A stretch of DNA of 64,000 nt from Vibrio hepatarius (GTDB lineage Bacteria; Pseudomonadota; Gammaproteobacteria; Enterobacterales; Vibrionaceae): contig NZ_JAHKPM010000067.1 of NCBI RefSeq assembly GCF_018860525.1, positions 48,061-112,060 on the forward strand. The letters are read 5' to 3'. Shown here one piece after another: positions 27,043 to 36,463 of the stretch. The position numbers were made by a program, and so were the translations under genes. Every line of letters begins with the position of its first letter. The stretch's first letter is position 1. The notes under the pieces were generated by a model, which was not told where the DNA came from, searched no databases, and saw nothing but the letters and a program-made list of their open reading frames with translations.

Positions 27043-29580
27043 GTGGGTTATAAAAGTGTACGGTTAACTGAGTTGATGGCGTATGAATTCGGCCAAGTTG
27101 AAGGCAACTTTGAAAATTTAGATGAGCGGAAATTAAAATCGGCGATTCCTCATGGAATGAACTATCGACATTTTATCGACAAACTCAAGCAAGGTGAGTT
27201 AGCCTTGCTGACTCATTCGCCAGCAAGCCCTGTATTGTGCCGTAATGGATTGAGTAAATCTTGGAGTCTATCGTCACAGGGGCAAGCAGTGCTTTCTCCA
27301 GAAGCTAAGTCTACTTTTATGTCTCGGGCTAAGTTAGCTCGGTCTGCCAAAGGCAGTGCGGGCGGCTTTCGTAGTGCGGGTTATACACCGAGCATTGATG
27401 CTACTTATACTCCTGAACCAATACGTCCAGACAATACGGAGCTACAGCCTACACTCGAATTTGAGTATTGCTTTGAAGTTGCTTGTTCTGACAAGGTTTT
27501 TAAGCAAAGAGTGGGTTGTGAGTTTCAGCTAGCTAAAACGAAGCAAGAACAAGCTCTGGGGCGTTGGGAACAAGCGACAACAGAACATGGCACAAAGTAC
27601 ACCACGAAAATGGCGGTTGATGAGCCAAAGCAACTTGTGGCGAAAGTTGCGGCCTACTCGATGGGGATAAGTATTCCAGAAAGAGTTAAAGTGCACCCGA
27701 TTGAGTCAAGCATTATTGAAGAAGCGTTTATTCCGGTGGTGCCATCGGTGCAGCTGGGTGAACGGCTGGGACTACCAACCCAAGGTTATTATTACCACTT
27801 TCACAATTGTCGATTAGTCCAAGAGTATAAGTTGTTGGGAGATAAAAAGTGGGCTTTCTATGCCACTTGTTCTACTCATGACAAGCTTAATGATGAGCAA
27901 GGGTTTAATATCGTCCCAAGTGCCATTTTGGTTTATTGGAAACTCGGCGGTAAAGAAGTCGAAGGCCAAAGATTGGTTTATCTTGAACAGCAGATTACCT
28001 GCGAGGAACTTGATGACCTCAATGATAATTGGCTAGAGCAAAATGGTATTAAGCTGGATATTCAGCAGTTACTTGATGTCCCCAAACAGTCGGTAGCTGA
28101 TAGAACCAATAACCAGAACAGTCAGAGTGAAAGTGAAGACAGCTTACCTCAAACTCATACTGTGCAGTTGGACAAAAAGAGCAATCAGAGAGAATCTTGG
28201 AGTGCGATTGCTGAAAGCTATGGAGTATCAGCGAAACAATTACTTGAGTTTAACCCCAATTTTGATGCTGATCCTTTGTCGTTAAAAGCCGGAGATATTC
28301 TTACTGTACAAAATCCTACTGAGGTTGAAAAACCACAGTCGGTTATGCGAGAGTTGCCGCCTGTAGAACCAGAATTCTATAATCAAGCGAGCAATTCGCA
28401 TTATGCCTATAGTGGTAACTTTCAGGGGACTTCTGTTACTCCAATTAATAGTGAAGACATGCTGCCTAGTGAGTTAGCTGTGGTTAATTTAACCGCAATT
28501 GCACCGCAGGATGTGGATGATGTGTATCTTATATTTGCCGATAAGAAAATGAGCATTGAAGACTTTGCTCAAGAAACATACCTTTCGAGTGATAGCAGTA
28601 TTATTGAACATGTGTTGTCTTCTAATCCTCACCTTAAACGCAGCTTTAGCCAAATTTTGGAGGGGATGCCTTTAGTTGTCTCGCCTTGGGTTGAAAAACA
28701 CCCTGACGAAACGTTTGCGATAGACCAAGCAAATGAACTTATGGACGAGTTCTTAAAGCTCTCTAGTGAAGAGAAAAAATGGTTTGCTCAGCATCATGAA
28801 ACTACGACAAATGCGTTGTTGGTTTCCGCTGTATCAGGATTAGATGTTTATCAAGGCGAAGCTTCTTCAAGCAATTTAAGTGAGTTTAATCTCAATCATG
28901 TCATCGCTGGATCTGGTGCGGTCGTTGCTGGTGCTCAAGTCCAAGGAGACAAGCTGAGTAAAAAGATGAAGTCTTTTGCAGAATATTCAAAATATATAGC
29001 TGAGAAAACCAAGGGGCTATCCGGACAAGCACTCTATTCAAATACTGATTATAAAGCATGGCGAAAAGAGGCACGTACTTTTCAAGGTGAGATGAAGGGA
29101 GTCCTATCAGAGCTTGGTAACCCTGGCTATATCAAAAAGGTCCAAGCGAAACGAATCAACGACTATCTCAATGTAGGTAAGCGACAGCTTTATCGCGCCA
29201 AAGATTTTTCTAAGGCCATTTCAGGTATCGAGATGACAGCGTTGTATAAACAAGCCATGTCATTTAGTAAAATGGCTTCTAGCACAAGTTGGCTAGTCGT
29301 TGGCATAGGATTGTATGGGAATGCGAATGATATATATCAAACATGTAATGTGAATGGAATTGTAAGTGAAGCATGCGGTCGCTCTGCAACTAGGAATATT
29401 GTTTCTGGTGGGATAAATGCAGCCGCTGGTTATGCGATCGGCTACGGGCTAGGACTAATGCCTGTAACTGGAGGTTTGTCTATTGTTTTGGTGGGAGTAG
29501 GTGCTTTCCTTTGGGGGATGCAAGGTGGTGAAGTGTCGAACCAGATAGGTGGTATTGTAGAGGACTTTGTTTTTGACTGA
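27043..29580 (+). CDS. LysM protein with C-terminal hydrophobic region, candidate T6SS membrane-disrupting effector
   Basis: 845 residues, no signal peptide. Residues ~255-345 contain a stretch resembling the MIX marker of Vibrio T6SS effectors (QGYYYHFHNCRLVQEYKL, then SAILVYWKLGGKEV and VYLEQQITCEEL). A LysM domain is clear at ~375-430 (SWSAIAESYGVSAKQLLEFN), and a degenerate LysM-like copy lies near 495-550. The last ~90 residues are glycine-rich and hydrophobic, a possible pore-forming segment, recalling Vibrio Tme-type effectors. The downstream array of small membrane proteins would be immunity. Start: GTG 27043 has no good ribosome site; ATG 27076 is possible. Confidence 0.6.
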   Translation: MGYKSVRLTELMAYEFGQVEGNFENLDERKLKSAIPHGMNYRHFIDKLKQGELALLTHSPASPVLCRNGLSKSWSLSSQGQAVLSPEAKSTFMSRAKLARSAKGSAGGFRSAGYTPSIDATYTPEPIRPDNTELQPTLEFEYCFEVACSDKVFKQRVGCEFQLAKTKQEQALGRWEQATTEHGTKYTTKMAVDEPKQLVAKVAAYSMGISIPERVKVHPIESSIIEEAFIPVVPSVQLGERLGLPTQGYYYHFHNCRLVQEYKLLGDKKWAFYATCSTHDKLNDEQGFNIVPSAILVYWKLGGKEVEGQRLVYLEQQITCEELDDLNDNWLEQNGIKLDIQQLLDVPKQSVADRTNNQNSQSESEDSLPQTHTVQLDKKSNQRESWSAIAESYGVSAKQLLEFNPNFDADPLSLKAGDILTVQNPTEVEKPQSVMRELPPVEPEFYNQASNSHYAYSGNFQGTSVTPINSEDMLPSELAVVNLTAIAPQDVDDVYLIFADKKMSIEDFAQETYLSSDSSIIEHVLSSNPHLKRSFSQILEGMPLVVSPWVEKHPDETFAIDQANELMDEFLKLSSEEKKWFAQHHETTTNALLVSAVSGLDVYQGEASSSNLSEFNLNHVIAGSGAVVAGAQVQGDKLSKKMKSFAEYSKYIAEKTKGLSGQALYSNTDYKAWRKEARTFQGEMKGVLSELGNPGYIKKVQAKRINDYLNVGKRQLYRAKDFSKAISGIEMTALYKQAMSFSKMASSTSWLVVGIGLYGNANDIYQTCNVNGIVSEACGRSATRNIVSGGINAAAGYAIGYGLGLMPVTGGLSIVLVGVGAFLWGMQGGEVSNQIGGIVEDFVFD

Positions 29581-29986
29581 TATAGTTACAAAATATGCGG
29601 CACTCATAGCTGGATTTAGTGTCATTCCATTCTTCATTACGAATGCTTACTTGACGATTAAGTTAAAGCCGCTCAAATATGACTTGATGAGGTCAATTGC
29701 AGATAGTGCACCTGAAAAGTTTAAGTCTCGTGCTTTATTTCTCATGGAGGGTCACATGTCTTGGTTAGCTGGTAGTGCTTGTAGTTATATTTGGTTTGTA
29801 TATCCTATGTTGAGAATTGCATGGCAGATACCTTCTGATGATATTGTGAAATGGCAGAAAGATATCTGTGAAATCTTAGGGACCAATTATCGACTTTATT
29901 GGTTATCTACAATGCTTCTCAACTTAACATTGGCTGGAATTGCTGTGTTTGTTATCAATGAATACCTACTAAGAAACTTTATTTGA
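29567..29986 (+). CDS. Small membrane protein, candidate immunity protein 1
   Basis: 139 residues with about three transmembrane helices (~8-28, ~60-82, ~110-133). It overlaps the 3' end of the LysM effector gene by 14 bp, using a TTG start (29567 or 29573) behind AGAGG. It is homologous to the next gene: shared APEKFKSRA/APKKFRTRA, SW(L/V), YPMLR/YLMLR and W-IP motifs. Effector-immunity pairing is inferred from overlap, membrane location and tandem paralogues. Confidence 0.65.
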   Translation: MFLTDIVTKYAALIAGFSVIPFFITNAYLTIKLKPLKYDLMRSIADSAPEKFKSRALFLMEGHMSWLAGSACSYIWFVYPMLRIAWQIPSDDIVKWQKDICEILGTNYRLYWLSTMLLNLTLAGIAVFVINEYLLRNFI

Positions 29987-30056
29987 CTACTATTTTTGAT
30001 GTAAAGTCGAATAATATACCTGAATTCAAGGGAGTAAAAGTTAGAGGAAATTACCT

Positions 30057-30491
30057 TTGATTGATATTCTTTTCAAACTTGGTTTCACGTTGTTTTTACC
30101 AACATTTCTTCCTTGGCTTTTTATTAATATTTTTCTCTCTTTTAAGCTTAGGCATAAAAGATTCGAGATGATTGAAGCTATCGCTGTTAGTGCACCAAAG
30201 AAATTCCGTACAAGAGCAAAATTAATGCTAGACAGTAATTTTTCTTGGGTTTTTGCCAGCTCAGCTGCCTATGCGTGGTATGTTTATCTAATGCTGAGGT
30301 TCGTTTGGAACATTCCAAGATGTGAGATTCTGGATTGGCGTAAACGCGCAGGAAGGTCTTATGGCCGGTACGAAACTATTTATAAGGTATTCTCATATTT
30401 GGTAAATGTATCGGTATTTTCTCCCTTGTCTGGATGTTTGTGTACTTTTATTACTCTCTGGTATTTGGGCTTGGGGACCGAAGGCATGTAA
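30057..30491 (+). CDS. Small membrane protein, candidate immunity protein 2 (paralogue)
   Basis: 144 residues, TTG start behind AGAGGAAA. It is paralogous to the preceding gene up to about residue 120 (SAPKKFRTRAKLMLDSNFSW, YLMLRFVWNIP). The last ~25 residues (SPLSGCLCTFITLWYLGLG) do not align. The overlapping -1 frame reads a better hydrophobic segment there, so the gene may be frameshifted near 30416. Confidence 0.6.
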   Translation: MIDILFKLGFTLFLPTFLPWLFINIFLSFKLRHKRFEMIEAIAVSAPKKFRTRAKLMLDSNFSWVFASSAAYAWYVYLMLRFVWNIPRCEILDWRKRAGRSYGRYETIYKVFSYLVNVSVFSPLSGCLCTFITLWYLGLGTEGM

Positions 30492-30712
30492 ATAATTTAG
30501 TTGAGTGTCTGGCCAAAAATCCTGAGTTGTTTAAAGATAGACACCAACACTCACTAAGCGGTATTGGTGCGGGTGGAATCTTTACGGTTTTCATTCTTGC
30601 TTATCCATTTATACGGCATCGTAGGAGAAATAAAGCTTGGTCATTTGATATTTTTATGTGGCTAAACTGGTTGTTTTTTATAGTGGTATCATATATTTAT
30701 TTCTTTAGTTAG
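30434..30712 (+). pseudogene. Overlapping membrane-protein fragment in the immunity array
   Basis: The frame is open from ~30386 to 30712 and overlaps the end of the second paralogue in the -1 frame. It encodes MFVYFYYSLVFGL, then a segment (ECLAKNPELFKDR, FILAYPFIRHRRR) that resembles the N-terminal half of the paralogues, and a final hydrophobic helix. No ribosome site is evident at the only ATG (30434). It is likely a fused or decayed immunity gene. Confidence 0.4.
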
Positions 30713-30963
30713 TCATTACTCTAATACTGCTTATCGACACTAACGCTTCATGGATATTTGCAACCTCGGTTGGGTATATTTGGTATTCCTATTTTATGCT
30801 GAGATTTGCCTGGCGAATACCTAAAAATGATATACAAAATTGGAACGCTAGCATTAAATCAGTTTTTGGTAGCGATTATCCGGTATACCGACTTTCAACC
30901 ATATTGAGCAATATTTGGCTGACAGGTCTACCTGTATTGATTTTATTGGCATTCCAAGACTAG
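30709..30963 (+). pseudogene. 5'-truncated third immunity paralogue
   Basis: A start-less open frame encodes DTNASWIFATSVGYIWYSYF, MLRFAWRIPKNDIQNW and YRLSTILSNIWLTGLPVLI, clearly homologous to residues ~58-135 of the first paralogue. The first ~55 residues are missing. This marks loss of part of a duplicated gene array. Confidence 0.65.
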
Positions 30964-31050
30964 GTTGTTGATAACTTTCAGACTGACCTTGGCGCAACGG
31001 TTTAAACAATACGAGTGATTTCGACCTTAGCGCCAATGACCAGTATTAAC

Positions 31051-32181
31051 TCACTCTAGCAGTATTGGAATAGGACAATAAGCTTTACTTAGCTGGTTAT
31101 CTACGCAGTCGCGATAGGTTTTCTCTGCTTGGGCAGTTTTTTCTTTGGAAAGCTCTGTTTTAATCGTATTTAGAAGTGAGTCCATATCTCTATTGTTGGT
31201 TGATGCGATTTTTGCCCATACATAGGCACTTTTAAAGCTTTGTTTGACAATCAATCCACCAAAAAACATTCTCGCTAGATCTTGTTGAGCATTAATTTGG
31301 CCACCGATGGCAGACTGAGTACACCAGTGAACTGCTTTTTTATAGCTCACTTCTGTTTCATCTCCGTTAAAGTACATATGACATAGTTGCAGCTGGGCAT
31401 TCGGGTCGCCTGCTTTTGCCTGCGCATTAGCTTCTTTGTAAGTCAGTTGGTTAAGAGCAAGGTAGTTTTGCATTCCTTGGTAATTGTTGCTCTCTGCTGC
31501 TTTTTGAAACCACTCTATGGCAATTTTTTTATTTTGCTTCACACCCTGGCCATCTTGATACATCAAGCCCAACAAATTCGCGGCTACGCCATCTCCATTG
31601 TTTGCGGCTAGCAAATACCAATGTTTGGCTTTGGTATAATCGAGCTCGACCCCTTGGCCGTTTGCGTATAAAAGACCAATATTTCGTTGTGCAGGTGCAA
31701 AGTCTTGCTGGGCGGATTTTTTGTATAGAGCCATGGCTTTTTGGTAGCCAAGTTGAGTTCCACTTCGCTTGTAAGTAAAGGCTAGGCTGTTTTGTGCGGG
31801 CGCGTAACCTTGATCAGCGGCTTTTCTATACCAGCGAGCTGAAGTAGCGACATTTTGAAATGGCATATTTCCGCTTTCATGCATCCAGCCAAGCTTGTTT
31901 TGAGCATACTTGTTACTTTGTTCTGCTGCTTTAAGATACCAATCTTTGGCTTTGTGGTAATCGAGTTCAACTTGGTTGCCAAATTCATAAGCTTGTCCGA
32001 GGAAGAGTTGCGCTGAGTCGTTGCCACTATTTGCTGCTTGTTTCGTTTGCTCAAGTGGAGCACTATCAAATTCAGTTTGAATAGGGTTTGGGTTATCGCT
32101 TTCCCAACGAGTGGCTATTCCCTCAATAGCTTTAGTTGAAAACGAAAACAGTAAAATGAACAAATAAAATAAATGATGCAC
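31051..32181 (-). CDS. Secreted Sel1-repeat (TPR-like) protein
   Basis: 376 residues with a signal peptide (cleavage near FSTKA). At least seven Sel1-like repeats of ~36 residues follow, with the pattern A..G...AQ..LG..Y..G.GV..D..KA..WY. Clear examples are AQLFLGQAYEFGNQVELDYH and AQRNIGLLYANGQGVELDYT. Such periplasmic solenoids mediate protein interactions. A disulfide is possible at the C-terminus (YRDCVDNQLSKAYC). It sits next to the periplasmic binding protein, and no partner is indicated. Confidence 0.8.
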   Translation of the reverse strand: MHHLFYLFILLFSFSTKAIEGIATRWESDNPNPIQTEFDSAPLEQTKQAANSGNDSAQLFLGQAYEFGNQVELDYHKAKDWYLKAAEQSNKYAQNKLGWMHESGNMPFQNVATSARWYRKAADQGYAPAQNSLAFTYKRSGTQLGYQKAMALYKKSAQQDFAPAQRNIGLLYANGQGVELDYTKAKHWYLLAANNGDGVAANLLGLMYQDGQGVKQNKKIAIEWFQKAAESNNYQGMQNYLALNQLTYKEANAQAKAGDPNAQLQLCHMYFNGDETEVSYKKAVHWCTQSAIGGQINAQQDLARMFFGGLIVKQSFKSAYVWAKIASTNNRDMDSLLNTIKTELSKEKTAQAEKTYRDCVDNQLSKAYCPIPILLE

Positions 32182-32377
32182 GGATAAAAGCCTAAGATTT
32201 ATAATTTGCCATGCAATATATCACTAATTCTTATTCAACTCTTGAAATAAGTGGATGAAGATAATTGTAAAATCACCAGCTATTTTCCTAACTGGTGATT
32301 GACCATAGTAATAAATGAATATAAATAGAAGACGAGAGAATTAATGGCTTTTCTAGCAGTAACTCATACTGAGGTTT

Positions 32378-33175
32378 TCACTTATAACTTTTTAAGTACT
32401 TTGATTTAATAGCATCGAAAGTACCATTTTGATGCACTTCAGTAAGTTTTTGATTGAGGTCTGCTAATATTGCTTCGGCATTGTGAGTCTGTTTATTAAC
32501 AATTAGATAATAGGCCTTCTCATCAATCACTTTGTACAGTAGGTTGTCTTGCGAGTCGTATATTTTTTGATCGATTAGATAAAGGCCTTTTTCCATTCCA
32601 TATAAAATAGGTTCAATTTCACTTAGAAATATCTGACAGCGGTTTTTACTTAATAGACTCAGAGCCTTAGAGGTACTATCGACAAGATTTATCTCATTTT
32701 TATAGTTAAAATGTTCATAGTTATAACCTACTATACCGCAGGCTTGATTTTTATTGATATTGGATAAGTCTACCCAGACACTATCACTACCGGTGTAGAA
32801 ATAACCAAGGCTGGATTTATATAGAGGAAATGCGTAGTCCATCAATTCGACATTTTGGTGTTTAAGGCTTGTAGATATAGCCACATCACATTGTGAGCCT
32901 TTGGCTTTCATGTCTCGCATCACTTTTGACCAAGACATGGGTGATATGGTGTATTCGTAGCGCGTTTTGCTGAATATCTCTTGGGCTAAATCTGGCAAAA
33001 TTCCAGTAATATCAACCGCTTTTACTTCAGGAAGCTTCTCATCCCATATTGTATACGGTGCCAATGGGTTGTCATCGCCTAAGCAAATTTTTACTTGTTG
33101 AAGATGATTGCTTGCATAAGCTTTAGAGGAAAGAGCGATCAGCGTACATATGAGAAACAACTGTATCCTTGTCAT
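32378..33175 (-). CDS. Periplasmic solute-binding protein, family 3 (amino-acid type)
   Basis: 265 residues. The signal peptide ends SKAYA. The mature region has the bilobed family-3 SBP pattern: ITGILPDLAQEIFSKTRYEY, a first lobe ending QCDVAISTSLKH and a C-terminal DLNQKLTEVHQNGTFDAI. No permease or ATPase is adjacent, so it may serve as an orphan sensor or binding protein. The ligand is not inferable. Confidence 0.8.
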   Translation of the reverse strand: MTRIQLFLICTLIALSSKAYASNHLQQVKICLGDDNPLAPYTIWDEKLPEVKAVDITGILPDLAQEIFSKTRYEYTISPMSWSKVMRDMKAKGSQCDVAISTSLKHQNVELMDYAFPLYKSSLGYFYTGSDSVWVDLSNINKNQACGIVGYNYEHFNYKNEINLVDSTSKALSLLSKNRCQIFLSEIEPILYGMEKGLYLIDQKIYDSQDNLLYKVIDEKAYYLIVNKQTHNAEAILADLNQKLTEVHQNGTFDAIKSKYLKSYK

Positions 33176-33336
33176 TACAATGCCAAAATAGTCTGCAACT
33201 AAGATGAAGTATAGGCAAAAGGGCTGATTAAGTGAGAAATAGGCCGGATAAATGCAGTGGTAAAATAATTAGGTAACAACACTATTCACCAGTCTATTTC
33301 ATAACGGTTGAATAGTGCTGTTAAGAATAAGGCGAG

Positions 33337-34449
33337 TTAATGGCTGCTCCAACTGTATCCAAGGCTTAGGAAATAAAGTGCGGGGTCATTAAATTGTGCG
33401 ACTGTATTGCCAAGTGGACCTTCGAATTCTGAAGAATCAATCAAGGTGGCTTCTAAGGCGATTGAGATGGTATTGGAGCCATCCAATTGGTAATCAATGC
33501 CAGAACCGATTCTATAAGCTTTGCCAGCAGGGATAGTGATATCGCCATGGGATTGATTGGCATACATGCTCGAATCATAAGCAAAGCCGGCGTTCCATGT
33601 TAAACGCTGATTAATTTTATATTGAGTGCCAAGTGCGATTTGGTAGGTATCTTGAGTTTCTGCGCCCATCATAGTTTGGTAATCACTCCAATCTTGCCAG
33701 TTAACGTTCCCTATGACGGCAAGTTTATCGTTAATATTGTGAAAGGCACTAAACACTAGTTTCTGAGGGGCTACTGCATTGCTTGAATCAAATTCAAACT
33801 CTGCTTTATTGGTGTAAGACACGCCGATGCGAGTGTCTGCGCTAAATTCATATAATAGGCCAAGCTTGCCATTAACTTGCACATCAGTGTCGTGTTGATT
33901 GATGTTTACTGCATTGGAATTGATTGAGTGTGCCTCTAGGTCAAAAATACCGTAATGGATACCCAAAGAGGCACCAAGCGATAATTGGTCGTTAATGCGG
34001 TATGACGCTGATGGTTGGAAAGTGAGTGCTTGAGTCGTGGCACTCGGTACCTCAAGTTGAGAAAATAAGTGTTCGTATTGGAGGCCTAATCCATAGTTGC
34101 CGTATATGCCTGCACCAACTGTCCAATTTTCGTTCAGCTGTTGGCTGTAAAAAGCGGAGCCTAACGGAACATATTGGATAGTGTTTCCTGCGTTACCGCC
34201 TCCTACTGTGTCTAAGGTGGCATCGCCATAGAGGTTAATAAAGTTACCTGAAAAGGATTGTCCCTCTACATTGGCAAGGCCAGCTGGGTTGGCCGCAATA
34301 ACCGATGAATCTTGAGCTCGGGCCGCCATACCAGCTGATGCTAGCCCGATATCAGTAGTTGATGTTTCATAAAGATAAAGGCCTCCAGCGTGGGCACTGG
34401 TGATAAGTATCATTGGCACTACAGCAACGATGTTGTTAATAGCTTTCAT
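33337..34449 (-). CDS. FadL/TodX/OmpP1-family outer-membrane transporter
   Basis: 370 residues. A signal peptide is followed by the family N-terminal hatch motif (GLASAGMAARAQDSSVIAAN, PAGLANVEG). Alternating beta-strands continue to a C-terminal strand ending YFLSLGYSWSSH. FadL-type channels carry hydrophobic molecules across the outer membrane. It is read in the same direction as the sulfatase gene 120 bp upstream, so it may import a hydrophobic sulfated substrate or its product. Confidence 0.85.
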   Translation of the reverse strand: MKAINNIVAVVPMILITSAHAGGLYLYETSTTDIGLASAGMAARAQDSSVIAANPAGLANVEGQSFSGNFINLYGDATLDTVGGGNAGNTIQYVPLGSAFYSQQLNENWTVGAGIYGNYGLGLQYEHLFSQLEVPSATTQALTFQPSASYRINDQLSLGASLGIHYGIFDLEAHSINSNAVNINQHDTDVQVNGKLGLLYEFSADTRIGVSYTNKAEFEFDSSNAVAPQKLVFSAFHNINDKLAVIGNVNWQDWSDYQTMMGAETQDTYQIALGTQYKINQRLTWNAGFAYDSSMYANQSHGDITIPAGKAYRIGSGIDYQLDGSNTISIALEATLIDSSEFEGPLGNTVAQFNDPALYFLSLGYSWSSH

Positions 34450-34569
34450 GGTAAACCTGCAAATATCTATACCATTAATGTAAATGGATGGTGGATGACG
34501 CCGACTCTTTGAGCGACGTCATCTCGAGTTTAAGGTAGCGCGTCCATGCGCTTAGGACCTATTCTTGGA

Positions 34570-36120
34570 TTACTGTTTTTTGAGCTGATCAAGCTGCTTG
34601 AGCTTTTTCTGTAGAGACAGCGAGCGGTAGCTCATATCAGCGGGGTTCATAGTTTCACCTTGCTGCAGTGGGTAAGCTTCCAATGTGTTGGTGAATTGTC
34701 CAACTACATCTTGAATTGGAACAAATAGCCACATGTTGTCTGCCATCCATCTCAGGTACATGCCTGATTCTTTGGGCGCTTTTTCAAATGGGTCTGCACG
34801 TAAGTGAATGATTTGAGGCCAGTTAGGTGTCGCTCGTGTGGCATCTGAAATATTGCCTTCCATAGTGGCAAAGTTGAGTTTCCAGTCATTCCATCTCACG
34901 GCATTTAACTCACCATTTGATGAAAAATACATCAGAGATTCACGTGGACCTTGTTCTTGCTTACCTTGGAAGTAAGGCATGAAGTTATAGCCATCGATAT
35001 GAACGCGAAAGTCTTTACCATTGGCTTTATAGCCTTTGGCTAATTTCTCTTTTACATCGGGGACACCCGCGGCAGAAAGAAGAGTTGGCAACCAGTCTTG
35101 GTGAGCCATCATATCGTTATATTTGGAACCAGGTTTGATAACACCAGGCCAGCGAACAAGCTGAGGGACACGCATGCCACCTTCCCAAGTGGTGCCTTTC
35201 TCTCCATGGAACGGTGTAGCACCGCCATCTGGCCAAGTCACGGTTTCAGCACCATTGTCGGTTGAATAGATAACAATGGTGTTATCTGCTACGCCGAGCT
35301 CGTCCAACTTATCAAGCAGGATCCCAACTTGATCATCATGCTCTAACATGCCGTCAGCATAAATACTTACACCAGACTTACCTCGGTATTTCTCTTGTAG
35401 GCGGGTCCAGACATGCATTCGCGTTGTGTTATGCCAAATAAAGAAAGGCTTGTCGGCTTTAACGGCTTTTTCCATAAAGGCGAGCGAGGTTTCTAGGAAC
35501 TCTTCATCAGCATGTTCCATGCGTTTACGCGTCATTGGGCCGGTGTCTTCAATCTTGCCGTCAGCGAAGGATTTAATGACGCCACGAGGGCCATAGTTTT
35601 TACGAAACTCTGGATCTTTAGGGTAGTAATAGGTTTCTGGCTCTTCTTCTGCGTTGAGGTGATAAAGGTTACCAAAAAATTCGTCAAAGCCGTGATTAGT
35701 TGGAAGGTGTTGGTCCTGATCGCCTAAATGGTTCTTACCGAACTGAGCGGTCATATAGCCCTGCTCTTTTAGAAGATCGGCGATGGTTGGTGCCCAATCC
35801 GGTATTCCATGAGCTGAACCTGGCATACCGATAGTGAGTAAGCCTGTGCGAAATGGTTCTTCGCCAGTAATGAATGCGGCTCGGCCTGCCGTACAAGATT
35901 GTTGACCGTAATGATCAGTAAATAAGGCCCCTTCATTGGCAATGCGATCAATATTCGGGGTTTCGTAACCCATCATGCCCTGATTGTAGGCACTGATATT
36001 CCAGTAACCCACATCATCACCAAATATTGCTAGGATATTAGGTTTGTCTGCGGCTAATGCTGCGCCTGAGGTCGCGAGTATGCCGATACCAACAGCAAGC
36101 TTGCTTATTTGGTTAGCCAT
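34570..36120 (-). CDS. Periplasmic sulfatase (CTAGR formylglycine motif)
   Basis: 516 residues. The signal peptide is cleaved near residue 23-24. It is an alkaline-phosphatase-superfamily sulfatase: metal site FGDDVG at ~33-38, modification motif SCTAGRAAFITG with C76 as the residue converted to formylglycine, KNHLGD, and second metal site STDNGAE. The Cys-x-Ala-x-Arg form differs from the usual CxPxR and fits radical SAM (anSME) maturation, whose gene is at 51.9 kb. It is divergent from and paralogous to the next sulfatase. The substrate is unknown (sulfated glycan or aryl sulfate). Confidence 0.92.
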   Translation of the reverse strand: MANQISKLAVGIGILATSGAALAADKPNILAIFGDDVGYWNISAYNQGMMGYETPNIDRIANEGALFTDHYGQQSCTAGRAAFITGEEPFRTGLLTIGMPGSAHGIPDWAPTIADLLKEQGYMTAQFGKNHLGDQDQHLPTNHGFDEFFGNLYHLNAEEEPETYYYPKDPEFRKNYGPRGVIKSFADGKIEDTGPMTRKRMEHADEEFLETSLAFMEKAVKADKPFFIWHNTTRMHVWTRLQEKYRGKSGVSIYADGMLEHDDQVGILLDKLDELGVADNTIVIYSTDNGAETVTWPDGGATPFHGEKGTTWEGGMRVPQLVRWPGVIKPGSKYNDMMAHQDWLPTLLSAAGVPDVKEKLAKGYKANGKDFRVHIDGYNFMPYFQGKQEQGPRESLMYFSSNGELNAVRWNDWKLNFATMEGNISDATRATPNWPQIIHLRADPFEKAPKESGMYLRWMADNMWLFVPIQDVVGQFTNTLEAYPLQQGETMNPADMSYRSLSLQKKLKQLDQLKKQ

Positions 36121-36463
36121 AAAAACTCCAAATTGGTTGTAAGGTGAAAACGAGTACGGTGCGTTCCGTACTTCGCAGGTGAATAAGTTAATACTGCTAT
36201 TGGGTTGTGTCGCTTTATACTGTTTATAACCATAAGTTATGTTGACCTTTAACTCATTGTTTATAAAGGGGTTGTTGATATAAGCCCTACTTTGGTGGCA
36301 GAGCTGAAGCTCGACTTAAGTCACGTTAATTCACTTATAAATCACGATTATAAGATCTAGGTTTGAGTTTAGGCTTTTTTATGCTACTAGGTTCGCATTG
36401 GAATGTATTGTCGACTATAAGTTTGTGTGCGCAATGCATTTTCTATTACAAACAGAGGTTTAT
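36121..36463. other. Divergent sulfatase promoter region
   Basis: 343 bp between the two sulfatase genes. It contains a hairpin AGTACGG/CCGTACT (36153-36172) in the leader of the minus-strand gene, and a dyad ATAAC-CATAA-GTTAT (36226-36240). That dyad recurs almost identically before the moxR-like gene. Confidence 0.55.
36222..36240. promoter_or_regulatory. Shared dyad operator candidate, copy 1
   Basis: GTTTATAACCATAAGTTAT matches the copy at 40526-40544 at 17 of 19 positions. Its core ATAAC-N5-GTTAT is a perfect dyad of the size of LysR-type boxes. Confidence 0.5.

Noticed and set aside
36398..36463. Upstream ATG for sulfatase 2
   Set aside because: It would add 22 residues before a normal signal peptide and lacks a ribosome site, while the ATG at 36464 has one.
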